Shown here one piece after another: positions 44,315 to 54,699 of a stretch of 64,000 nt of DNA. The stretch spans positions 124,001-188,000 of the forward strand of contig JAKSZP010014535.1 in NCBI GenBank assembly GCA_022478985.1, written 5' to 3'. The notes beneath the pieces are model-generated. The model did not search any database and was not told the origin of the DNA. It worked only from the letters and a program-made list of their open reading frames with translations. Made by a program: the position numbers and the translations under genes. This stretch comes from Massospora cicadina. Its lineage: Eukaryota; Entomophthoromycota; Entomophthoromycetes; Entomophthorales; Entomophthoraceae. Numbering within the stretch: position 1 is the stretch's first letter; each line of letters begins with the position of its first letter.

Positions 44315-45250
44315 TCCTCTGCTCCAACCTTGACCAAGTATTAGAAATGACCAAGAGTAAAGATTGGGGGCATACATGTGGTAGACTATGTGGGGTGCAA
44401 GGAAAGTAACGTGGCGAGTTGGCCCATCATAACATTTTGTATCAATCTGTAATATCATGTTTAGCTTAGATGCGGAAATCTGGGAGTTAGGATTAGGCAT
44501 CAATATTGTTTTGCTAATTTAGTGCATGGGCTAAATTTAGCCATCATTTTTATGCAGGGCTAAACTTATGGGAGGTCTAGTGCATGGCAGAAATTTCATG
44601 CTTGACAGTAAAAAAGAATCTTGAAAGGTATTCAGGGGGAGGCAATCAATCCGCTAGCACTGAAACTGACTTAGTGACAGCTTTATGGAGGGTCAATATT
44701 CAGGACAGGCAAATGCCTCCTCTGCAAGTTGATATCCACTATAGAAAGGTTAAGCATTAGTTTTAGATGCCAATGGTGATGGGGAAACTTGAGCTTCATA
44801 TTCAGAGTTGAGGATTTATTAAAAATGGGGTGAGGCAGAAGAGAGAGCATCAGGTTCATCTAATTCAGTTACTTTATCCTATAAGTATCAAGTATTTGAT
44901 TTATTTGTATTGGGAGTCAGCATAGTTGTATGAGGGGGACAGGAAGTTTAATAGGCATAAACATATGCTCAGGCCCTTAGTCTAATAATTAGTGGAATAT
45001 ATAAATCAAGTAAACTAGTTTGTTCTAATAGTTGATTGGACCAAATCTCAACAGCTTGTTGCCTCAGAAGATATCAGTTAGCTGGTCATAAGGATTTATA
45101 TGTTCAGAATTTTTTGTTAGAGTCTTTATCATTGCATCTTTTCGGGAGACATAAAGAAGAGCCAACTAGTTGATCGGGCAGAGTTTCTTGGTACATTTTT
45201 GGTTAAAGTAAAGTAAGACAACAAAAAGTGATAATAATAAGGCAGGTAAG
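44315..45250 (-). pseudogene. Possible internal fragment of a second F3-like element
   Basis: It begins with the F3 polypurine-side match. Farther right, the minus strand encodes an acidic Ser-rich stretch (DKVTELDEPDALSSASPHF near 44,820-44,880) and EQTSLLDLYIPL near 44,990-45,030, which I cannot assign to a domain. No right-hand LTR was found. Confidence 0.35.
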
Positions 45251-46778
45251 ATAAAGATCTAAAAACACAAATAAAAAAGAAATTTATCCTCTTTATATAG
45301 TACAATAGTTTATTAAGGAAGTTATATAGGATCTTAAAACTGTAAAGTAAAATTATGAGATGTAACTTTATAAAAAAGCATAAACTTAGGGAAGTTCTTA
45401 TTAACTACTAGTCAGTCTAAAAATATCTAAGCCAAAAATGGCAAGCTAAAGGTTAGGGCCAAGCTTTAAGGTACTATCTAGCCCTAATCTAATTAAATGT
45501 TACTAATTGAAGCAAAGTTGGTTAATATGAGATGGGTAGGAGGCTTTTTGGAAAATAGTTTAGTATTGGATGGTATTTAACTTCTAAGAGAAGGTATATT
45601 TAAATCTATCTTAATCTATTGAAACAAATTGTATAATATTAGTTCCTTGATTCATTACATTATAATTCTTATAATAAAATGATCTAAAATATAACAACTC
45701 ATAAATTTTGACTTATTAATAATTTATAAAAATTTAAGGAGATACTCGAATTTATTATAAATATAATATATTAGGCCTATTTCTTACTTAATACTAGATA
45801 GTTATATTTTTTCTGCAGCATGATATTAAAATAATTTATTAAGTTAACTACTTTATTTGCTAAACGCATAAGGATACTTTTTGCCCTCATCTAAACCTAA
45901 ACAATATGTGCTATAAACTTGTATATTAACATTTAACATCATATTAGAAAATAGCCTTACAGTTGGAAAAAGCCTAAAATAAACAAGGTTACTATTGGTA
46001 AGTTTAAAGCTATTATATTATAAAGCCTTTATTTGCATTTTTACATCATGATTCAAGAAAACTTTAAAATTGAGTATAATTAGGATATCAATATTGTCCA
46101 TCAGTAAACAATCTTTACTTCTTTGGTACGTCATATCAGAGAATATTTCTAGTCAACTTGAAATGCTGTGCCTATAAAATAGGCTCATCTCTACCCCATG
46201 ATACTGTTATTTGCAGTTAGAATTTATATAAAACTTACGTTGCCTTCAGAAACTTGCTATAAAGCTTTGTCAGGCAAAAAATCTTATAAAATATTAGCAG
46301 ACTGAATAATTCTCAGCAAACGATTTTTTGAGTTTAAAGATCTAAAAACCCCCGCATTGGTAATCGTTGATCTTTACCGTGAACATCATACAACAAATTA
46401 CCAAAAAACTCCTTAGCAGGCAAACTTTTGACTAATAACTACCAAAAATTCCATAAATATTTTTCATGTTTATATTATGAGAAATTACAAAGCATTTTAT
46501 AATAATATATGGTTAGAAACAAATCAAATTTTATTTCTAAGCAAGGATTTTGCAAGGACATTTTCTAACATGTCCAAATGATATTTATGGTAAAAAATAA
46601 AGCTGGAACGATATGGCATTGACAATGGCTGACTAGTTGAATCAGTTGCTGTTAAGTGTCAATATTTTGCTTAAGCGCGAATAACTTAAAACAAATTAAG
46701 TGTGGTTTGAATGCTACGAGGACTTTAAATCAATACGGCTTTCAAAAATAGGGATTCTAAACAATAAGCTTCTCAAAC
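45250..46778. other. AT-rich intergenic DNA
   Basis: No open frame of note and no recognisable repeat family. It lies downstream of eIF4E and probably includes its 3' UTR and terminator. Confidence 0.5.
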
Positions 46779-47615
46779 TTATCCGAAAAATTTGTGGCTT
46801 TCATTATGGGGTTGAAATTCTAACTGTTCCTTGCTTGTTAATTCAATGGCTTCACGAAATTGAGACCTTTACAAAGTTAGAAATCCAAACTAAAAATAAT
46901 AAATCTTACCCAATATTTTTTAACAGAACTTCATCGCTTGAAGAACGAGTCCAAAGAGATACGCGAAAAAATGCTTTTCGAGCGGAAACAACTATACCGC
47001 AAATCTCTTCAGCATCAGAAGCCATCTCTCCAATGCAATATAAAATCTAAAATTCTTAGATGTTTTCTCGAGAGTAGTAAGTAGAAAAACTTACTGAATA
47101 TAACCATAGATCATCAATATAGGATAAAGCGGACTGTCTATTAAGCTGACACACCCAACGGCCGCCATTTTCATTTGCTGGATCTTCCCAAGCGGGGAGG
47201 ATGCCTTCCTTAAAAAGATGGAAGTTTGAACCAACAACAAGTTCTGATATTTTAGATATGTTGTTGAACACACTATAAAAATAAATATAATGAGTAAAAT
47301 AATAATTTTTTACAAAAAAGTTAGTGAAAATGTGAATTACCACAAAAAATCCTCAACTGTCGAGAAAGTTATAAGAGCTTTCATATTTTGCGCCCAATCC
47401 TTTGCACTGGATTTTTTGGCGGCGTTATCATACCAAAGAGTCCAGCCGCTTTGAAGAGGATGCTTGATATTAAAGTTGACAGGGTCGTGAAAAATGGTGA
47501 TATAATCCTTTTTCTCAAAAGACTTTGGTAATACACTCTTCTCTAGATTTGCAAATCCTTTAAACTGATCAAGAGGATTAAATGATGACCTATCCTTGAG
47601 GCTGCTTGAAATCAT
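46779..47615 (-). CDS. eIF4E: Translation initiation factor eIF4E, four exons
   Basis: mRNA cap-binding subunit of the eIF4F complex. Exons on the minus strand: 47,615-47,341, 47,272-47,095, 47,046-46,910 and 46,866-46,779, joined in frame to 225 codons plus TAA. Introns are 68, 48 and 43 nt, all GT-AG; the last has a CTAAC branch-like box. Landmarks: HPLQSGWTLWYDN (first cap-stacking Trp), GSNFHLFKEGILPAWEDPAN (second cap Trp and adjacent Glu), NGGRWVCQLN, EEICGIVVSARKAFFRVSLWT with basic and Trp residues of the cap pocket, and a FREAIEL tail. Length matches the family (about 215-230). One departure: TVEDFLCVFNN has Leu where most eIF4E proteins carry the Trp that docks eIF4G and 4E-BPs. It is the only intact host gene found. 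Confidence 0.92.
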
Positions 47616-47963
47616 TCAAGTGGAGAATTAAAAAGTTTAAATAAATGCTCAATATATACGTTCTTTTTTTAATAAGATATACGTTTACTTGATGTATAAC
47701 TTTGTGTGCGTCACTTGATACTAATATTACAAGGATGTCCGTCACCTATTCAGTATTTAGAATGCACATTAGATCAATTGAAATTCGGTTAGGGAGTGGC
47801 GCATTAGTGAATGATAGGTCCTATGGTGGTTAATCCAATCACTTAAAGCCTATCAAGGTTTGTAAGCTTAAATTAGTGGATATATCATCAGAGACCGACC
47901 TATCATATTATTAGATGGTTTTGCATTAGGTAAATATTACATTTCTCATTGTCGGAATATCTA
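47616..47963. promoter_or_regulatory. Upstream region of eIF4E
   Basis: About 350 bp between the eIF4E start codon and the foldback repeat. It is AT-rich. TTAAATAAATG and similar A/T motifs lie within 40 nt upstream of the ATG, but no definite TATA box or factor site can be called. Confidence 0.4.
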
Positions 47964-48181
47964 CTTTAAAAAAAATTTTGGGAAAAAAGAACCTCCTTTA
48001 AAAAAGGCAATAAAAAGTATGAAATAATCAAGAAATTATGCCTCCTCAATAAATCCCATTTTGAAGTTGGCGCCATCTTCCAACCTGGCTTAGAGAATTT
48101 TGCTCACAAATACAAATTATATCTTATGTCTGAATTGGGTCAAAGTGTAAACTATAAGCAATTTAGAATATACAGTGCTGA

Positions 48182-48214
<33 letters not shown>

Positions 48215-48350
48215 TACTTATTATAAGTCAGTTAAAATATGACATTAACTTCAAAAAGGGTTTATTGAGGAGGCATAATGTCTTGATTATTTCATACTTT
48301 TTATTGCCTTTTTTAAAGGAGGTTCTTTTTTCCCAAAATTTTTTTTGAAG
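47964..48350. repeat. Foldback (long inverted repeat) element
   Basis: Arms of about 105 bp at 47,964-48,069 and 48,247-48,350 are near-perfect reverse complements. Examples are AGAACCTCCTTTAAAAAAGG / CCTTTTTTAAAGGAGGTTCT and ATGCCTCCTCAATAAA / TTTATTGAGGAGGCAT. The 177-bp loop contains (TA)15. No coding capacity. It is probably a miniature or foldback transposon; transcription through it would give a hairpin RNA. Confidence 0.82.
48183..48212. repeat. (TA)n microsatellite
   Basis: Fifteen TA units in the loop of the foldback element. Confidence 0.92.
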
Positions 48351-48556
48351 AAGGTTCTTTTTTCCAAAAAAATACCCCAGTTCTTTTTCCCAAAAATAGT
48401 GCATTTTTAAAAGTAGATCTTTTTTCCACTTTTATTAAAAAATCCCTATATTATATATCCTTTTTGGACCCTCATTATTTCTCTATAAAAATAAATCATT
48501 GTATATATATTATATATAGTATCTCATAGATAAATATACTAATAATACATTTTATT

Positions 48557-48800
48557 AAATTTAGTTGATATTATTACTCAATCTATGGTAAATTTACTGA
48601 TTGCCATCTATAATACTTAATTTTATCAAATTTGGTTGGTTCTATTGGTCAATCCATGCTAAATTTACTCATCACTATCTACGTAATTCATTTTATGAAA
48701 TTTAGTTGATTTTATTGCTTAATCTATGCTTAATTCATTGTTTGCCATCTAAAATGATGCAGTTTGTCAATTTAGTTGATTTTATTGGGGCAAATTATGC
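48557..48800. repeat. 71-bp tandem repeat, about 3.4 copies
   Basis: Successive units begin AAATTTAGTTGAT (48,557), AAATTTGGTTGGT (about 48,628) and AAATTTAGTTGAT (about 48,698), followed by a partial unit from about 48,769. Each has TTATTG.TCAATC and a TGCCATCTA-like block. Units have drifted, so this is an old minisatellite. Confidence 0.72.
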
Positions 48801-49906
48801 AAAACAATAGCCAGTTATAATGATTTAAGCTTATCTCGCTATGATCTCATATTTGCCTGGATTTTGAACATACCCCTCAGCCATAGGACATGCCAAAAGT
48901 TGCTTCAAAGCTATCACTTCGATGCTGGAATAAAGTCTATCTGGCGATATACATATCCACAATAGAAATCCATCGCTTCCGAGTCCATTTTAATATACTT
49001 ACTAAATTAATGGTCAGATACTGGACCAATACTTACAAAAGTAAAATGGGACCTAAGTTGGAACATCCTCTTTTTTGAGAAATTTAAGTATCCAAAGTGG
49101 TCCTGTAGTTTCAGTTATGCTCGAACAAACAGAAAAAAATAAAAAATATACAGGTCAAATTGAGAACACTTCTTTTTCAAAGTTGGTTAAAACACATTCA
49201 CTGACGTAATGACTGATTGACATCTAAACTATCGAGTTTGATAAGTTCAATCTATTTTGACGAGTGGGTGAGAATTGGCGAATATATCGAATAATTCACC
49301 AAATTGCTCACCCGAAACTAAATAAAATCAGTAATGGAGTTTTAAATAGATTATTATAGATTATTAAGTAGATTGAGGATAACCAGCTCACCAGCCACGA
49401 GGGCAACAGTGGAAGCTTAGTCCGAGTGGCTCAAGTGTAGTGCTGGCACAGTCTTTAGGCTGTCAGTGCAAGCTCAAAAATAAACCCGAGCAATATCGGG
49501 TAACTCCGCTTTAAATAGATAAATATTGTTTATTCGAGGTAAGCTGATAAGTAGATAAAAATGTATAACATGATAAGTATACACCTTGCCATGAGAGTTC
49601 CAAAATTTTAACTGCTTTTCTTTAACTTAGTATGGGGAAATGTTCAAATCTTGCGATTAATTTTTAACTACCTTCTAGACTAGATAGATAATTTTAAATT
49701 TGGCACATTCATGTATTTCCAATGCCAATACAATAATCCATCGAAAAAGTTTAATTTTCATGTTCAAAATAAAAAGTTTTATATGCATTAACTGAAAATC
49801 TTATATATTTTCGATGGTAGTCAGTATATAGTTATGGCTAAGTTTGATATTCGGTTGATTCGATAGTTTCAAAGGTTTTGCCAAGCGGTTGGTGGGTTTA
49901 GGTTGA
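48801..49906. other. Intergenic DNA without a recognised gene
   Basis: AT-rich. A 62-codon open frame at 48,890-49,078 has no recognisable homology. A class II tRNA-like D-arm (GTCCGAGTGGCTCAAG) occurs near 49,419 without a matching cloverleaf. Confidence 0.5.
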
Positions 49907-49910
49907 TTAA

Positions 49911-50356
49911 CACGTTGAACGCCACGTCAGTCACCGGTGATTGACACTGAACTTTCCGTTTAGGCCGCGTCAACCACCGGTGACTGACAGTGTAAAGTAT
50001 GATATAACTAAAAAATTTACATTGTTTTAAGTAATTACTGAAAATTTATTTAAAAGGAGCCCTGGCCGCAAGCAGACCTCGATGAAATCTTATCTAGCGG
50101 ACCGAACGATAAACAAGACAAAACTGACTTGGCACATAACGTGTTGAATGAATGTCTATAAACATTTCATTCTAAATGTAAATCTCTACTACTACGATAA
50201 GAAACAATAGCCCTAATATATTTACACAGCTGTATCGAGTAAATTTCAATCTGTTAGTAGTGCGCTTCGCATTGCTATACCACAATACTAGCGCTTCTAA
50301 GCAGCGCGCGTGGCCTGAAGGGGATTTCCTTAAGAATTCGCGTGGCGCTCAACGTG
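49911..50356. mobile_element. Miniature piggyBac-type transposon (MITE)
   Basis: 446 bp flanked by TTAA at 49,907-49,910 and 50,357-50,360. Terminal inverted repeats are CACGTTGAACGCCACG (left) and CACGTTGAGCGCCACG (right, read inward), 15/16 matching. Subterminal copies of CACCGGTGA with CTGAC occur at 49,928-49,990. TTAA target choice is the hallmark of piggyBac transposases. There is no transposase, so it must have been moved in trans. GC content is visibly higher than the surroundings. Confidence 0.8.
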
Positions 50357-50379
50357 TTAATAAAGCTTGATAGTTTTAG

Positions 50380-50696
50380 TAAGTATTTTAGTGATTAGTT
50401 GATTCAATAAGTTAATTGGTTTTGGTAAGTTGTTGGTGGTTTTTGGTTGGTTAATTTAAAAGTTCAAAAACGTTTTTCCCAAGCTTTGCTCAGGTTTATC
50501 TTGTTAGCTTTTATAATGGTGGCCACCCCTAAGTTTAAGAAGTAATTAAATTTATCAAAGCAATCCTAAATTGAAAAAAATAAACTTATCAAATTAAATA
50601 ATATACCACCAAATAACCAGCTGACCCAAATGAGTTTATTGAATCAACCAAAAACACCACCCAATTAGCCAAAATCAACTTAATTTGTCAACAACT
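50380..50696. repeat. Degenerate inverted repeat in AT-rich flank
   Basis: TTGATTCAATAAGTTAATTGGTTTTGG near 50,400 recurs in reverse-complement form near 50,630-50,690 (TTTATTGAATCAACC, CCAATTAGCCAAAATCAAC). A related direct copy lies at 49,855-49,906, left of the MITE. It is probably an older foldback element that the MITE entered. Confidence 0.5.
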
Positions 50697-50708
50697 AAAA
50701 CCTAAAAA
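50697..50708. repeat. Target-site duplication of LINE-2, left copy
   Basis: AAAACCTAAAAA, repeated at 56,002-56,013. A-rich, so the exact edge is uncertain. Confidence 0.7.
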
Positions 50709-50812
50709 AATTAAAAACTTTTCTTTCTCATTGCAATCACTTTTGCAACCTATTCAATTCAAGTCTGAATCTAGTTTGATAATCTCACAGAGGAGATTAG
50801 TCTGTGCCCATG

Positions 50813-51991
50813 TCAGGGAGCAGTTGGGCAAGTAAGGTAAGAGGAGCAGGTGGAAGGCCTGCAGCCTCCAATATTCAAAAACACCCCAGAAAAACTAGCA
50901 GAATAGACAAAAATTTAAAAAACTGGTGGTCACTATTTCCCCAGAAATACTCGCATGGCAAGCACGATGCAACCAGTATATCAATATGCTGCACTCCCAG
51001 CCACTTTCATTGGTGGAATACAGAGTCTGCGTGTTTCTGGATATCCAACAAATGGCTTTATAGGAAAAATTTTATGAAGATGTGCACACCTTTTTCCTGA
51101 CCGCGGTGTATATTGCACCTCACTCCATATCATATGGTTGGCTGGACCTAGGTTTCAAAAACAAAGAGGCAGCAGATGAGGCTACTGTAGTAGATGTAGT
51201 GGTCAACCTCCCTGAAGGGCAATAGGTTATTGAAACCAAATGCACCAGATAGATAGAATCAAACCAAATTTTCCTCACATTTGACTTTTTGCCTGCTATG
51301 GTAAAACATGATATTTTGGAATAATACCTGAAAGATGGTCTTGCTATATATGCAAAATATAATCTTTCAAAATACAACACTTCATGCTGATACCACACCT
51401 GTGCACCGGCAAAGCCATCACAGTTCTGACCCCAACTGAGGAGATCGCAAAGGACCTAACCCAGATCCCATACTCCACTTTTATTAATATTGAAGGGTAT
51501 ACCACCCACCTATTCCGGGTGACTGTGGACAGCGTGCCCCCCATTTGCACCCACTGTGACATATTTAGCTATAAGGTGCATATATGCCCCACCAAGGAGG
51601 GCATCATATTCAAAGAGCACCCCTCAGCAGCTATGGCCAGTGGAGAGGTGCACTATGAACCAACCATAAGCACCAAAGAGGCTTTCCCATGGGGAGCACA
51701 AGGCTGCTACCTACTGGTAAAGTCCATCTCCCCACAAGAGTGGAAGAAGCCAAAGCAGGCCTGCAGGGCCGCAGCCAAGGAAGCAGCCAAAGCTACCACT
51801 GCTATCCCATACTCACAATGCCAGGAGGATATCAAAACCTTTGTGGTGGAAGCAAATCAGGAATCTATCAACCAATCAGATGGGGAAGCCCATGCCAATT
51901 GGGCCACCCAATCTGAGAATCTGATGGGGGACTCAATCTCACCCAATCATCACAACCAAGCTCCAGTCAAAATTGACCTGGGGCAAATCTG
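50813..51991 (+). pseudogene. LINE-2 ORF1 (Gag-like, knuckle with His-to-Tyr change)
   Basis: Starts MSGSSWASKVRGAG. The open stretch 51,384-51,992 (202 codons) holds CTGKAITVLTPTEEIAKDL, FINIEGYTTHLFRVTVDS, the knuckle at 51,546-51,587 (CTHCDIFSYKVHIC) whose metal-binding His is Tyr (TAT), EAFPWGAQGCYLLVKSISPQ and the basic AKEAAKATTA tail. The same positions in LINE-1 keep the His. An RNA-binding role is inferred from LINE ORF1 proteins in general. Confidence 0.8.
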
Positions 51992-52254
51992 ACCAGAAAA
52001 ATTTATTCTTTGACTAGAATGTTGATGCACCACAATCACCCACATCTGCACCACAAAAAATTTGTCCAATGTCAGGGAAACAAAAAGCAAAGGCAAAAGC
52101 CAATGAAAACCTCTCTGCTAAAATTAACAAAAATCCTGATAGCATTGCTGCTAACACCCGTGCTGCCATGAAGGCCTGTGGGGATCTAGAGGAGGCTAGT
52201 GGGCCCGGGTGCCCACCCCCTCAGTACCTAAGGTCCAATGGAGGAAACCTTCAC

Positions 52255-52975
52255 TTTAGGGATGTTGAATATTGCCTGACTCAAGGCCTCACTGTCCCAG
52301 GCTAGGATACTGAGTTTTTTACAAAAAAATTTACCCATGGATATCCTGGCCATCCAGGAGTCCCACTGTCCATGAGGTTCCGAGGAGGCTTAGAAATCCA
52401 TGCTCCTACCATCCCTATCCTTTTGGTCAGAGCACTGTAGGGTGCTAGTTCAGAGAAACAATCTCTTCAAATTTGTATCATCAGAAATATTCCTGAATAG
52501 CTGAGTTCTCATTGTAACTTTCTTGTGGGCTGACATAGCACACGCAATCATCAATATCTATGCCCCAAATGGTGCATGCGAGCGTCAGGAATTTTTCTCA
52601 TCAGTCAAATCCCTCCCGCTACCCCCAAACCCATTCATAGTTGGCAACATGAACTGTTGGCTAAACACACCAATAGACCAGTGGCCTTCCTCACCCCACA
52701 CCCCCCAGGGTCACGTAGAACTGCAAATTCTAAAGGCCACCTTCAGGATAATGGATGCACTGCTGCAACATGCCCTGCTGCTCAAAAACATGATGTGCCC
52801 CCACATCCACAATGGCCAATTGAGGTCCATGACCCGCATCAACCTTATCCTAATGCTGGCGAAATTCCAACCCCACATCTCCCACTTCAAAACAACAAAA
52901 ATGGAATTCTCTGACCACCGACTGGTCTCAATAACCTACCACCTACCCACCACAGTGGCCAGGGCCCCACATTAG
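52255..52975 (+). pseudogene. LINE-2 ORF2 endonuclease (APE type)
   Basis: Blocks in order: MDILAIQESHCP near 52,340-52,375 (Glu of the active site), AIINIYAPNGACERQEFF near 52,545-52,600, FIVGNMNCWLNTP near 52,635-52,670 (family GDFN altered to GNMN), NLILMLAKFQPHISHF, and SDHRLVSITYH near 52,910-52,945 with the terminal catalytic SDH intact. The frame is open from 52,523 to 52,975. Confidence 0.8.
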
Positions 52976-53548
52976 TGCAAGCTCCACCCCCCAAACTTGC
53001 GGCGCCAGGATTTTCCACTTGGGTGGAAGAAGCAACTTTGACAAAAGAGTTTGTAACACCATTCTGCGTGGACCCCATCTCCACATGGGCAACCTTCAAA
53101 GAGGATACCATCTGCCATGCTTGCCACCTCTCCTCCTGATGCTCACGAGCCACATCAGCGATCATTTAGCACGCTTGAGCAGAATTGGCACACCTGGAGT
53201 CCAATATCCCTGCTACAGGATACAGCCCTGCATGGGGCCAGAAATGGGCAGAAGCAGCTGCCCACCTCAACGCGCTCAAGAGACAACACAAACATCAGGT
53301 TTGTGTTCAATACAAGGCCAAACGCATCACAAAGGGTGACAAGTGCACCGCATACTTCTTTAAAAGATTTTTTGCACCATGCCAGAGCGTGGTCTGCACA
53401 CAGGTGCAAAGATTGGATGATTCTACCGCGGATATGCCAGCTGAAGTGGCAATCAAGAACACAAAAGTATTACTCCAAGTTATACCAATCTGATCCAATT
53501 CAGCCAGCCAAAGTGGCAGAAACTCTCGATTGAGCCCACATCCACACC

Positions 53549-54450
53549 ATGTCTCTATACCTGGAAATAATGAATTTAATTATTCCAAATGAATTATGGA
53601 CAGCCATCTGCAGTGAACCTAACTGGAAATGCCCAGGCCCAGATGGCATCCTATATGAATTCTACAAAAAATACTTTAAATATATATCCCCACTACTTCT
53701 TGCTTCACTTAACCAGAGCCTTTTGAAAACGCGCCTCCTACCAGGAGGACATGAGGCCTTTACTGTCACACTTTTCAAGAAAGGGGATAAGCTAGACTTA
53801 GCTAACTGGCGCCCCATTTCTTTAACAACACGGACACAAAAATTTTAACAAAAATCATGGCTAACCAATTAGGAATTATAGCATCTGCCACCATCTCCCC
53901 AGAGCAATTCGGCTTCATACCCAGAAGGTTGATTTGGGATAACGTGCACTCTGTGGCTAATGCATGTCAGTCCACAGCCTCTGGGGCACTTGTTTTCTTG
54001 GACCAACAAAAGGCCTATAATATAGTAAACTGAGAATACCTCAGGGCCTGCCTCCATCAATGTCGCTTACCACTTTGCTTCATCAACTGGGTGATGCTGC
54101 TCACAGAATCTGCAACAATGGCAGTACATGGCCCTGGCTTCATAATGGAAGTAGTCCGCCCTCAAAGGGGCTTATGACAAGGGGACCCCCTCAGCCCACT
54201 CTTATACAACTTCAGCCTTGACCCACTACTGTGAAATGTGAATGCCCAACTCACTGGGGTCCGCGTGCCAGGCCAAGCCCCAGTCAAGATGATGGCATTT
54301 GAAGATGATTGTGTGGTTGGGGTATCTAATAATCAAGATGCACGCGCACTTGAAGCTCTCATCTTGGAGTATTCCCGGGTAAGTAACGCGGCACTGAATG
54401 CTTCCAAAACTGAAATCATCCTCCTTGGTTGGTCTCAGAACTGCTGGGCC
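53549..54450 (+). pseudogene. LINE-2 ORF2 reverse transcriptase
   Basis: NWKCPGPDGILYEFYKKYF, LLPGGHEAFTVTLFKKGDKL, LANWRPISL, then after a frameshift at 53,840 EQFGFIPRRLIWDN, DQQKAYNIVN, QGDPLSPLLYNFSLDPLL and the catalytic box MAFEDDC near 54,292-54,312, where the Ala of FADD is Glu but both Asp remain. QTSK-like NASKTEIILLGW follows. Stops at two Trp/Arg codons interrupt the protein. Confidence 0.86.
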
Positions 54451-54699
54451 CCAGCAATTAGTTCTCAACCTGGCCCATCTGCTCACCCACGTCCTCGCCC
54501 TACCAGCTCAACACACACCACCCCACTAGTGCTTCCCTTCATGCCACGCCCTACCATAGGACCAGTACGCCATCTGGGCGTGTGGATGGAGGCAGGCGGA
54601 TACGCGTCAGCAGTAATGGAGAGCCGTATTCTGGACAACGTGATGAAGTGAATCGCCTCTCTCAGAGCCCACCCTACTTCCCTTACTGGCAGGGTTGTT

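Noticed and set aside
46700..47050. Plus-strand 116-codon protein
   Set aside because: It lies antisense to the last exons of eIF4E and has no independent support.
48890..49078. Small host gene of 62 codons
   Set aside because: Isolated open frame in AT-rich DNA without recognisable domain, intron or homology to other frames here.
49419..49500. tRNA gene or tRNA-derived SINE
   Set aside because: GTCCGAGTGGCTCAAG looks like a class II D-arm, but I could not pair an acceptor stem or find a convincing T-arm (B box).
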